A program made the position numbers and the translations under genes. A model generated the notes under the pieces. It did not search any database, was not told where the DNA came from, and saw nothing but the letters and a program-made list of their open reading frames with translations. Of a DNA stretch of 64,000 nt, positions 27,401-39,300 are shown one piece after another. Numbering within the stretch: the first letter of the stretch is position 1; each line of letters begins with the position of its first letter. The stretch comes from Cordia subcordata (Eukaryota > Streptophyta > Magnoliopsida > Boraginales > Cordiaceae): the NCBI GenBank assembly GCA_028554755.1, contig JAPTOF010000001.1:33437501-33501500 (forward strand), written 5' to 3'.

Positions 27401-29147
27401 CATTATCTATATGGGGCAACTTGTGATGTCTATACTGATCATCAGAGTCTTAAGTACGTATTTACCCAAAGAGAATTAAATCTTAGGCAAAGAAGATGGT
27501 TAGAGTTTCTCAAGGATTATGATTTGAATATTCATTATCACCTGGGAAAAGCCAATGCGGTGGCTAATGCGCTTAACAGAAAACCGATAGCAACCACAAC
27601 AAGTTTGGTGACTGCATAACAAGAGTTGATTCAAGAATTTGAGAAGTTGCAACTAGAAATGATCATGCCTAGTGAAAGATGTGTGGTAGCGCCTCTAATT
27701 GTCTAATCCATTTTGGTAGAAAGGATTAAAATGGACCAGAGGATGTTTCTAGAGAAAATCAGGGGTGAGGTAAATAGGGGAAATAAAACGGAATTCCATG
27801 TACAGGAGGATGGTACTTTTCTTTTCAACAACCGATTATGTGTTCCTAAAGACCCTGAGTTAAGAACAGAAATTCTAGATGAAGTACATAAGTCTTTATT
27901 TTCAATGCACCCTGGAGGGTGCTAAGATGTACCATGATCTGCGGCAACATTTTTGGTGGAATAACATGAAAAGGGATATCGTTGACTATGTTGCTAGATG
28001 TTTGACATGCCAAAGGATAAAAGTAGAACACCAGAAGTCATCCGGTTTACTTCAACCTCTATCGATTTTGGAATGGAAATGGGATAGTGTGTCGATGGAT
28101 TTTATTATAGGGTTACCGAGGACTAGAAATAAGAATGACACAATTTGGGTGATTATGGACCGACTAACGAAGACAGCTCACTTCTTACCTATCTGGATAG
28201 ACGACGAGAAAGAAAAGTTGGCCAAGTTGTACATAAATGAAATTGTGTGTTTGCATAGGGTGCCAAAAGAGATTGTATCTGACAGGGATCCTTGATTTAC
28301 TTCTAGACTCTGGTGGGGTATACAGCGAGCCTTGGGTTCTGAACTAAAATTGAGCACAGCATTCCATCCTTAAACAGATGGCTAGACTGAAAGGACCATT
28401 CAAATCTTAGAAGATCTACTGCTTGCTTGTGTTATGCAATGGAGAGGTAGCTGGGATGTAAACATGGCTTTAGTCGAATTTGCTTATAATAATAGCTATC
28501 AGTCCACTATCCATATGACACCTTATGAAGCCTTATATGGAAGGAAATGCAGGACTCTACTATACTGGGATTTGGATGAAAGGAAAATAATGGGGCCATA
28601 ACTTCTTGAAGATACTGAAGAGGAGGTTCAACTTATACGGACTAGACTTAAGCAAGCACAAGATTGATAGAAAGGTTGGGCCGACCTTAAGCGAAAAGAG
28701 CTAGCATTTGAAGTTAGATATCATGTATTCTCGAAAGTGTCGCCCACAAAAGGCGTGAGTCGATTTGGAAGTCATGGTAAGCTAAATGCCCGATACGTGG
28801 GACCATTTGAGATTCTAGAACGGATTGGAGAAGTTGTTTATAGAATAGCTTTTCCCCCAACACTAGTGGGCATTCACAATGTATTTCATGTCTCCCAACT
28901 TCGGAAGTATGTCCCGGATCCAAATCATATCTTACAGTATGATCGCGTACTAGTGCTGGAGAATTTGACATATCTAGAACAACCAATTGCCATTGTGGAT
29001 AAGAAAGATCAGATTTTGCAACGTCGAATGATTCCATATGTGAAAGTACAATGGAGTGGTAACTGTAGTGTAAGAGAGGCCACCTGGGAGTTAGAATTTG
29101 AGTTGCGGGACAAATACACATTCCTTTTTGAAGATCCAAGTAAGTAA
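24493..29147 (+). pseudogene. Gypsy gag-pol polyprotein, multiply broken
   Basis: The order is: gag (about 24493-25370, with a frameshift near 24690), a CCHC zinc knuckle CFRCGSLGHRIRDC (about 25501-25541), aspartic protease with DTGS (25807-25818) and GMDWLSA, then reverse transcriptase ([23 protein letters not shown]; the catalytic box is FIDD), RNase H ([19 protein letters not shown]), integrase (zinc region CLTCQR; Asp in SMDF and SDRDP) and a chromodomain-like tail ending 29147. Breaks include in-frame stops at 25368, 25371, near 25419, 25542 and 26043, a frameshift near 26712, a stop at 27617, a frameshift near 27922, and several stops between 28293 and 28668. It is inactive. Confidence 0.88.
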
Positions 29148-30150
29148 AGTTTCGAGGACAAAACTTTTTGAAGGGGTAGAAGGTGTAATACCGGTGGAAA
29201 AAAAAAAGAAAAGAAAAAGAAGAAAAGCATGGAGAATAAGATAAGCTTTCTACCTATCTTATACACGTGTGTACATGTGTTTGTGCATAAAAATACAGCT
29301 AGCTTCTACTTGGCTTATATTTGTTAATTAACCAAATTTTAGGGGGCTGAAATGTAATTATAATAAACTCAAATTGGTTAGATAAAAATCAGCCCCAAAA
29401 ACCCATTTCTTGCTCTTCTTTCTCTGCCCGAAACAGCCCCAAAACCCTTCTTTTCCCTTTCTTCTTTCACCGCTGTTGTTGCTGGAAATTAGAGCAAGAT
29501 TAGGCCTTTTTCTATTTGACAAATTCAAGTAAGTGAGTTATTTATTTAATTGCTCTTGCCCTAATTTCTTATGGATTCTTACACATGAATAATTGTATGA
29601 GTGAGGTCTATGAACTATGTAATGAGCTAGAAATGTGTAAATGAATTAGTAAAGTGTAAGCATGCCATAACTTATGAGGTTGAACATGATATTTGTTCTT
29701 ATGTTTATAATTGTGTGAGCCAATTATATATCTTCCTAGAAGAGATGATTAAAATATTATATGAATGGTTTGGGGACATTATCAATGATGTTATATGTAT
29801 ATAAAGCTATGTGTGAGATTAAATTTGGTCTATTGAATTTAATAAGATTTGGCTTGGCATGTGTGTAGTTTATTAAAATTGGAACTGAAGGAAGATAAGA
29901 CATGGTGAACATGTATATGTATATACATAAGATTGTCTTTATGAAAATGAGTGGAACTTAGCTTATGGTTGTTGATAGAAGGGTTAGGTTGATGATATAT
30001 GTTTATAATGTTCTTTTCTACTTTGCATCATAACTTTGCTAATTAGCTCTTAGTAGCTTGCGAAGATATAAGTATATTAGTGTGTTGCTCCTTATCTTTG
30101 GTTATATATAAGCATGAAGTCTATATTTTATTTCTCCATCATTGACATAT

Positions 30151-30550
30151 TAAACTAACCAATAATTATTATAAAATGCTAGGCAAGAGTGGAATGTGAC
30201 TGAACACTGGACAGGGATAAGTTGGACTACCTATCTGGACTCCAGTCTCCGCTTTACTTGGGTCTTCTGAGCACTCTTAATCATCCTTTTTCGGATTGTC
30301 ATTGTGAAATCAGAATTCTGTGTTTGTATTTGATGTGTACTTATATTTGTTAAACTAACCAATAATTATTATATAATGTTAGGCAGGAGTGGAGTGTGAC
30401 TGAACACTGGACAGGGGTAAGTTGGATTACCCATCTAGACTCCAGTTTCGCTTTACTTGGGTCTTTTGAGGACTCTTAATCATCCTCTTTCGGATTGCCA
30501 TTGTGAAATCAGAATTCTACGTTTGTATTTGATGTGTACTTATATTTGTT
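30151..30550 (+). repeat. 200-bp tandem duplication inside the 3' LTR
   Basis: Two units with period 200, each starting TAAACTAACCAATAATTATT and ending TGTGTACTTATATTTGTT. They differ at a small number of positions. They include a short conserved stretch around GAACACTGGACAGGG. No coding content. Confidence 0.9.
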
Positions 30551-30642
30551 GAAATCCTGGGATTCTGGAACTATTTAGTGTGTTGTCTGTGTTGAATGTG
30601 TTCCCTGGGGCTGTGACACCCATCCGACGGGTAAAATTGCTA

Positions 30643-30643
30643 T

Positions 30644-30680
<37 letters not shown>
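30643..30680. repeat. AT dinucleotide microsatellite
   Basis: A run of TA units, interrupted once by TG, inside the gypsy 3' LTR. Confidence 0.9.
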
Positions 30681-31377
30681 CTGTTCTATTCTTTGCCCGT
30701 CAGTGGGAGATGGTTTACTGGACGGAGGTGTGATTTCCGTGCCCTCGTCGGTGGGAGGTTCATCATGAGAGGAAGAGGCGTATGAATGCCTACCTGTGGT
30801 GTGATGGGGTATTTAGTATTAATATACGGCCCTACGGAAGTTCTGGTCTGCGAGTATTTTGTGGTTCTGAGTATAAGATCCTTTCACTAACTTAGTCTAT
30901 GTAACTCTGATAAACATACCCCCTATTATTTTGTCAGTTATTATTGTGTTATTCTTGTTTAGCCTTCTTTTAGAGCTGCCCTTAAGCTTCACCTAGGGTG
31001 TCCACTTACTTAGCATCGTTTCGCTCATACTTTTACATATCTATTTTGCAGAGGGTAGTGGTCAGGGACTCTAGGGAGAGAACCCACCTTAGCCTAGCTA
31101 GAGACTTCATCAGCTGGGTTTCTTTCTGTGGAATGACTTCTATCTTTTTGGGACATGTGTAATTATTGTAACCTTTAGACAAGAAATACTGTCATTTTTG
31201 AGAAACGAAATGTAACTAAATCTCTTGCCTGTGTAAATAATTGTTAATGGTATATAGATCTCTGATATGTGTTGGGTAGGTTTATGTGCTTTTGGTTAGT
31301 GAGTTGTTTGTAGCCTTGCAGGTTTAAATGTGTGGCGTGTCACGCCTCGAGTTAGGCTTAGATTTCGGGGCGTGACA

Positions 31378-33307
31378 CATGATCTTGTTCAAGGTAGTAA
31401 GACAGTGGAAGACAAGTTGGGATAATGGTTTACTTGGTGACTAAGTTCACTCTATGAACTTAGTAGGTTTGATTTGTCTTCTTTTCCATATTGTCAATGG
31501 ACAAGTTGCGTACTTGGTTGGCAAATATTCTCTTGATTGAGCCTTTTATAAATACCACAAGCATTCACATCTTAATGTAGAAAGATAGAATAAGTTACAA
31601 GAGAGTGTTTTGTATGTGCAAGCTTGGGTTTTTCTTGTAATCACATTGTGAAATATATATAAGGTTGAGCATTGTACTTATAGTGTGTTTGGAATGATCT
31701 TATTTTAAGATGCTTATCCTATTGAAATTTGAATATATCTTATAAGATTTAAGATATCTTATCATATGCACCATACATTTTATAGTTGTAAAAAATAAGA
31801 TACGAATGATTGCTTATTTCTTATGAGATAAAAAGTATGATTTTGTTTTAAATTTTTATAGAATGCATGATAAAATTTCTTAAATCTTATAAGATGTACC
31901 CTCATTTCAATAGGATAAGTATCTTAAAATAAGATTATAACAAACAGAGCTTAATTTGTGTGTTGCTTTTAATTGCATGTACATTGTTGTTATTGGCTGC
32001 ATACAAACTCTTTAGGTGTGACAAAGACTTGTTGGTGAGAGTAGACACTTGTGTGCGTGCATAAACACTTGTGTTTGCGAAAGTGAGTTTGGCTAACTAA
32101 TTTGTGGCGACAAAGTAGCCCCTCGCAGGGCGTTGTGTTGGTTTTGCGCATATCATACTTAATTCCAACAATTTCCACGGTTGAAGCCTTTTACTTAATG
32201 ATTTTGCTTATAGTTGCAGTTGTCTTGTGAGTTTTCAAAAGCTGTTGTCATAGGTTCTGTTCTGCAAAATGGCGTTGAGAGCGGAAGAGAAATGAATCGC
32301 GTGGATATCTTCTTTTTTTTTTTTTTTTTGGGTGTATGTTGACCTATTAGGCAAAATTTTTAGGCCAAAATGTTTCCATCTTTTCTGCCACAAATACAAA
32401 TATCTGCAGAAGCAAGGAAAGAAAGAAGATCCAAAGTCCAATATGTCATGATGGGGCTCAAGAGAAATTGAGAACTCTATGCTCGAGTATTTCATTGAAG
32501 GGCAAGACTGGAAAAAGGGATTCGACAATCGACAAATCAAATGCATTTACTTCTCTTAGAAACTCTAACTTTCCTTAGTTCAGATTAGAATCATGAATTA
32601 CTTTCCAGTGTTCACTTACAGAGGATTTGGAATCACTATGTACTGCCTTTACATAGCAGTAGAAGTAAAATAGAAGAATCCCCTCTTTCCTAGTCAAGTA
32701 ATATACAACTCAGAGCTCTAACATGGAGTACACATTGGTAACACAGTCTCAATTTCTTCGCCTTTTCTTAACGATACTTTCTTTCTATATTGTTAATCTT
32801 CCTCTAGTGATAGCAAGGCAGTGCCAGAAAGCAATTTATAAGGACTCTAGACCATTAAGTGATCTTTCTTAGGCAATTCGAGGTCAACCAAAGTAAGGTC
32901 AAACTCAACTAAAAAGGATCTATCCGAACCAACTCCTCCAGGATTGACCACTACATGTGCAGGTCCTCCAATTTTCTATACCCACAAACAATGTCAACAA
33001 TCATTCTAAATATACCCAAGATTGTATAAAGCACTTACGAGACGAGAAAGAAAGCGGAAAACATCTGCAGTTGAAAATATATCTTGGAATTGTCATTTAG
33101 AAAGAGTGAGAGAGAGAGAGAGAGAGGTGATCTATTCACACAATGTACACAATGTGACTGTCACGATATATATTACCAAAGTCAAAATCTGTACAGTTTC
33201 TGCACAAAGTCGAGGTAAAGAGCCGTTAAAGACCGAATATTCTTCTTTCCTTTTAGTTTGATGTCAAACCTGTCATTGAATGGTCCATAATAATCCTCAT
33301 TTCAGGT
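31378..33307. other. Intergenic region with one MITE
   Basis: No supported gene. It contains the MITE described separately, a T-run near 32312-32330, and the 3' flank of the SRRP1-like gene on the minus strand. A GA-dinucleotide run lies at about 33105-33126. Short reading frames have no recognisable product. Confidence 0.5.
31681..31950. mobile_element. Tourist-like foldback MITE
   Basis: A 270-bp element whose two halves pair as an imperfect hairpin: AATCTTATTTTAAGATACTT on the complement of the right end matches ATCTTATTTTAAGATGCTTA on the left, followed by TCCTATTGAAAT on both. The ends carry GTTTG motifs (GTGTTTGG on the left, CAAACAGAGC on the right), typical of PIF/Harbinger-derived Tourist MITEs. 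It is flanked by TTA on both sides (31678-31680, 31951-31953), the usual target for that superfamily. No coding capacity. Confidence 0.75.
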
Positions 33308-36300
33308 TCATGGCACACGTTCTAGTACCCTCTGCAGGGCCGCTTTAATTCCTTCTTGATCAAGTGAAGTTGTCAATTGTATTTCCTGAACCTGAGTGAC
33401 AAAGTAAAATATTTAGATGGATGAAGACAATGGATGAGAAACAAGGAAGGAACATAAATACCTGTCTTCCAGCACGGGCAAGAAGTGTGAACTGGTCTCC
33501 AGCTGGTGGTGCCTGCGAGATTGCAGATGGGAATCAGAACTGGAAACAATAAACATTTGCTTTGGAATGGATTAAGGTACAATACAACACAACTCACATT
33601 TGAAAGCCAAAGCTGCAGATCTTGTGATACAACCCGTCTCTCAAATCCTTGTCGAGTAATTTTTACATCTTTTATTCTAACACACAAAGCCAATGATTAG
33701 AATAAATAACTTGCGCAGCACCACAAGTGTCAATCTTAAGTATGCACTGTTAATGCAAGGACATGAGGCAAGAACAGAAAAAGCTAAATTTCAAAACATT
33801 GTGATGATATGGAAGGAACTTATTCGACAGTGCCCTATGCTGTATCTGAATGTCAACATTTCAGATGCTACACTCTTTGCAGTGTCAACATTTCAGATGC
33901 TACAATCTTCCCTCTTGCTTCTTTTCATACGGAAAATGTCAAATAGGAATCGCTTCATGTGCTTTGATCGACTTGCAATGACTTCCAATTAGTCCTTTCA
34001 CACTATTGGTTTCTATCAAATAGTGTTCTTCAATATTAAACAAGAATCTCATGATATCAGTTAATTTTTAGAGCCATATACAATCATAAATAGTTGAGAC
34101 AACAAGTGAAAATGAAAAGGTTAGGAGTTCAGGAATCTGAAAAGTTGGCAGACAAAAAGAAAACTGATCTCCTTCAGATATTAAGAAGCAGATTCTCCTT
34201 ATGGACCTACTTGTGGATACTATTTATCATAAGAAAAAGTCATGTGAAGATAAATTACCAAATACAACAACTTTTACTATGAGCCGCAGTAGATGTAGAT
34301 GCAAGACAAGACAAAATAAAAGGATTCAGAACTAATAGCTCTGTGTTTTGCGTAAAACTTCCCACAAAGTTTATTGATGTTCCGATAGAAGATATATGCT
34401 AACCATACCCATCTTCCAGCAGCAGTTCCTGAAATATTGCTTCTAGCCCTGGAAGGGGCTCAATACTAAAATCATCACTTGTTTTTGAAGCATCATAATT
34501 AACTGAACCATCCTGCCAAGTATAGCAATTACTAATGGTAGGTTATTTAGTGAAAATGAAAAAGGACTTTCATAATGATATCCAAAAAGTTTAGTAGGAA
34601 ATATCACTGCTGCATACCTGGGGGATTACCTTCTCCAGAGTTTCTAACAGCGGATCCTCCTCTAATTGTTTTATTGACAACGTAATCCTCGATTTTCCTC
34701 TGTCAAAACATAAGACTTAAATTGCTGGGATCAAGAGAGATTTCAAATGAATCTTTCAGTCAGGTGGAAAACTTATGAATAGCATATGAACATGGAGCAT
34801 AGCCTGATTACCTATCAATGTTAATGACTTTGACCTTCACTTTATCGCCCTCAGTTAGTATATCTCTTACATCATGAACCAAGTCCCATGACACCTCAGA
34901 TATATGCACGAGTCCAGTGAGGTGATAACCCCCTACATTTAATTTTGTGATAACACTGTTAGATGTTGCACAGAGACATAGCTCATTCTTTCAGTGTTTC
35001 AGAGAGGTTCTGTACCATCTGGGAAGCATAAATGGAGAAAGGCACCGTAATCCTCAACAGAACCCACCCTTGCTTCTAAAATATCTCCAACTTTAATTAG
35101 GTGAGAATACTTCGACCAGTTGGCTTCTTTTTCAGAGAATATCAGTTTTCTGGTATCCTCATCTGCTTGGATTACCTATAAGAATTTCTCAAAGTTCACT
35201 TAGATCATTGAGGAAAGAATAAGTTTGAAAGTGAAACATAATTCTGAAAGAAGTACAGGACACAAAAATGATTGACCATTATGTTAATATAAAATATACA
35301 CAAGAACGTGCACAATAACAAGAAATTTTTAGGGCAATACTTTCTAAGTGGGTGAAGACAATGCTGTTGTTTAATGTAATAAGGAGAGGTAAAGCTATTC
35401 AAGGGCCAAACACCCCTATATGTAATTCTTATTTCTCTTTGTTTAGATCATTGAGAAAAGAATAAGTTTTAAAGTGAAACATAAGTCCGAGAATATTGCA
35501 GGACCTTAAATGATTTACCTTTATCTAAGCACAAAATATGGTAGAACTTGTGATTTCAGGGGAATACTTTGTCAATGGGTAAAAATAATGCAGTTCTGTA
35601 ATGTAATTGGGAGAGGTGGGAGAAGATGTAGTTGTTTATTGTGTATGAGAAACTAGAAATTTCTTATCAGCATTGTTAACAAAACTATCACTGATGCAAT
35701 TGCTGCTTGTTTGGAACAATTCTTTCTGTTTACGCTAAATTGCAACTCCAAACTATGGAGTTTCAGGGTGCCATTAGATTCAAAACCCTAATTTCTTCTG
35801 GTGATACCATCAATTCTGAAAGTTACAGAACCCAGAGTCAATATGAAGTGTAAGCATTGTATTTTGAATATAACAGAGTGAATTTTTATGTATATATAAA
35901 ATCATGTTTCACTCTCCATGTCAAACTAAGACAGGATGCAGTTGGTCTTCTGAAGTGTATAATCTACTTACTGGCAAAGCCAAAGAACACAGGTGATATC
36001 TAACACTTCAAGTCGATGTACTTTCTTGTTGCTTTCTCAAATGTATAAACTTTTATCCTCTTTTTAACAATTATTTGACCTCTCAGAATTCATTTGAGCT
36101 CTTATTTCAGTTAACAAAAGGAATAATGATTTCTAACTCAAGTTTACATAGCAATGTTTTCTGTGATTCACTGTATGAAAGACAAACTCATCCTCTTAAT
36201 TCTAAGAGTAGCCTTAACATAAATAGTACACACTGATAAAACTGACCTTGGCTGGTACACTTTCGACTCTTGAAACACGAATAAGGAGAATTCTTGTGCC

Positions 36301-39300
36301 GAGAAATATATTAAAGCTTCTCTTTTCAATAACTATCCACTATATGGCACAATAATTGAAGCATTTTGAGAAATACATAAAAATTAATCAAGGTTTGTAC
36401 CTTCACCGAGATAATGGATCCCGTTAAACCTCTGGCAATTTCTTGGATGGTCTTCCCTGGCTCTACATGGCGACAAACATAAAATATTCAATATTAGTTG
36501 GGGATGCCACTCTACATCGTTGTAAAGGATAGTAAGTTTGCTTATACATTAAAAGATTTAATAATAGAGTAGCATTGCATATGTACATTAAAGTTAAGCA
36601 GGATAAAAAGGTGTTTGAAAGTAAAATGGGCATATTAGAAACTTTGCTTTCTATTCCAACATGAAGGACCCATGAAACTATGAGAATATGATGATAATGG
36701 AGAGAGATGCAGGCAACTGTGAAACGATAATAACATGGACCAAAAATTTTTCCAGAATCCTAAATTTGAACACTGTGAATTAAGTATAGGTTCTCATGAT
36801 GAACTTAAACATTGATTGTGATCCCCGCAATGAGGTTGTGATAGGTGCTTATTCTTTTGATAGGAATCCAAAAATTTGTACATTAGACATGTAATAGATT
36901 AACTTCAAAATTGACCTGCAGAAACTTTCTAAATGAGGACAAAGAGAAAAAGATGTGAATGATGGAAGACACAGAAAGCAAAGCCAACTGGAAAGCAACC
37001 TGCAGAAACTTTCTAAATGAGGACAAAGAGAAAAAGATGTGAATGATGGAAGACACAGAAAGCAAAGCCAACTGGAAAGCATAGAGAGTATATTTTGTTT
37101 GCAGCTGATAATATTTCATCACGAAGTGCTATAACAGGAAATGCTAGCCATTAGATACCCTCAGGATGTAGCATAAGATATTAATAGAAAAGTGGGAATA
37201 ATGACATAAACATGCTCAATGAATCAAAGACTGTGTTTACTTTTTTTTTTTGCGGAGCAACTGTGTTTACTTTAATAATACCCCATTCACACATAAAGCC
37301 ATGTCATTAAGTCCTTACACTTGCATCATGTCATCATGCTTGCTACTTCTTCTATTATCTCTCTCTCTCCTCAATGTGTTAGTCACTTACTAATATTATA
37401 TACTAACTTTGAACTTAAAGAGATAAGAACACCTCAAGCTTAATACCGAAAGTGGTGAACTCCCTGACAGTCTCTCTCTCTTCCTCTCCTTCTAGACATC
37501 AAAAACTCTTTCAGTTTATCTTAGCAACTAATAATAAGTACTGCCGATCATACACTGATTTGCTATATAACAGCAATTTAGACCTGACTTGCTTGTTTTG
37601 CATCTGAAACTCATTTCTCCATGTTATGCTCATCAATGTCACTTGGATCCTACTGTTTGATGGATGTATAGCAATTTGTAATTCACTATAGCACCATAGT
37701 GTTCTAAACCAAACTACAGATATTTCTACCTCTCTCACTTTCACTCTCCAGTTTTCCTGGAAGTACTCTGTAGGATGAACTATTAATGTTGAAACCCTTT
37801 GAGTGAAGTTTTCAAGTCAAAAGGAAACTACTAAAAGTACTACTGTTAGATTTCTGGTCTTTGTCCTTTTAGTATAGCTTTTACACTTGGCTTAGTCACC
37901 TCTGTGATTTAAGCCGCATCTACATGCTTCAGGTTTCACGAACCAATATAATTTGTGAATATTTGATATTAAATCCAGACTGCGAAAGCTTCAAACTATC
38001 TTTGTGCAAGTTTTCTGATGCTCAAATGTTAATCTAAATGAATAGTCTAATAACATTCTACATTCCACAAGTTTTATATTCGAAGAGCTATTCTAATCCA
38101 GAATCATGAAATAATGGGGTGATATCTAAGGCACTGGACAACAGTGTAGCAGCTGTTGTTATTCAAACTACCTGAACTTCTAATATAAGTTAGCAAGTGA
38201 AAACTAGTACCTTTGCATGAATAGAAGGGACTCAACTGTGGGAAAGGCAGAAACCCAAGGAGGGAATAAAACCGAATCAGCAACCCACCACCATTGAAAC
38301 CTTCTACCCTGCCCTCGTAGATAAGACGCTTTTCGTAGTAAGCCCTTGCTGCCTTCCAATCAGCAGACCTCTACTTCTTTGTACGAAAAAGTATTAGACA
38401 ATTAGACGAGTTATGCATGAAATCTCAAAATAAACAAGATTGATTTAATCAGGTACCCATCTCTCTAGTGAATGGCTCGAGTATGTTACATTATTCCTCC
38501 ATACTTCAATCTTTTTAAGTCAAATGTCTATACTGAATCGCAGTATTAGGAAATATTTGTGAACTACTTGGTGTATGTTATCCTTACAAGAATACAAGGT
38601 ATGTTCTCTTACATTTCAAATTCCAATGAGATACTTGTGCCGATCTTATTCTTCAATTTCAGATAGTTATATCAAACAGGATAATAGGAATAACCAACAA
38701 CCAGAGAAACTTAGGATAAGCAAGCAAGAGAGGATCATAACATATTAGTGTAATTCAGCAAACCTAAGATAATGGATGAAGAACAACACATTTACCATAT
38801 CACATATATACTGTATGTCCTAGGCATGTTGAACATACCTTAACAGAAGGTTTAAAGATCAAATTATTTGTAGAATTGAATACAATAAATTGATATGTCA
38901 TGTAACTTTATATTGATATGAATTTCTAAATATATAGTTTAGTTATAAGGAGCCGACATTGCATTCTTTAGTCAATGGAAAGTTGCATCTGAGGAGGCAG
39001 TATTGCAACTTAGCCATTAAAAATATAAACTGCAAGCTCTGCAAAGTTAACTGCAACCTTGAAGAGAAGGTATAGCTCAGTGGTAGCACCCCTCATTTGA
39101 GACCTATTGGTCTCGAGTTCGAGTCATCGGTGTGTTGGGGGGGGGGGGTGGGGTAAGTGGGAAACCACTTATTGATCCTCTTTAATAATAATAACAATAA
39201 TAAAAACAATAACAAGAATAACAATAACAATAACAATAACAATAACAACAATAACAATAATAACAATAATAATAATAATAAAAAGAAACTGCAACCTTGA

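Larger units (their letters stand above)
24308..31377 (+). mobile_element. Ty3/gypsy retrotransposon, Tekay/Del type, decayed
   Basis: A 7.07-kb element in the + orientation. A primer-binding site TGGTATCAGAGC (24352-24363) follows a 40-bp terminal segment. Gag, protease, reverse transcriptase, RNase H, integrase and a C-terminal chromodomain-like region follow in the Ty3/gypsy order. A purine tract (29170-29183) precedes the 3' LTR (29184-31377). The phrase VFHVSQLRKYVPDP and the C-terminal EATWELEFELRDKY match the Tekay/Del chromovirus clade. No matching 2.2-kb 5' LTR exists. Instead 24308-24347 is the reverse complement (37 of 40) of 31338-31377. Flanks read TATGA and CATGA, a possible 5-bp target duplication with one change. 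Confidence 0.85.
29184..31377 (+). repeat. 3' LTR of the gypsy element
   Basis: Starts TGTAATACCGG directly after the purine tract GAAGGGGTAGAAGG and ends GGGGCGTGACA; 2,194 bp. It contains a 200-bp tandem duplication and an AT dinucleotide run. No second full copy is present upstream of the gag gene. Confidence 0.75.

Noticed and set aside
36849..37122. Two overlapping repetitive open frames on the minus strand
   Set aside because: They arise from an 84-bp tandem duplication inside an SRRP1 intron, with no family match.
39064..39130. Possible tRNA gene
   Set aside because: It has A and B boxes but no acceptor-stem pairing or proper 3' end, and it is bounded by a 15-bp target duplication with a repeat tail, so it is a SINE.
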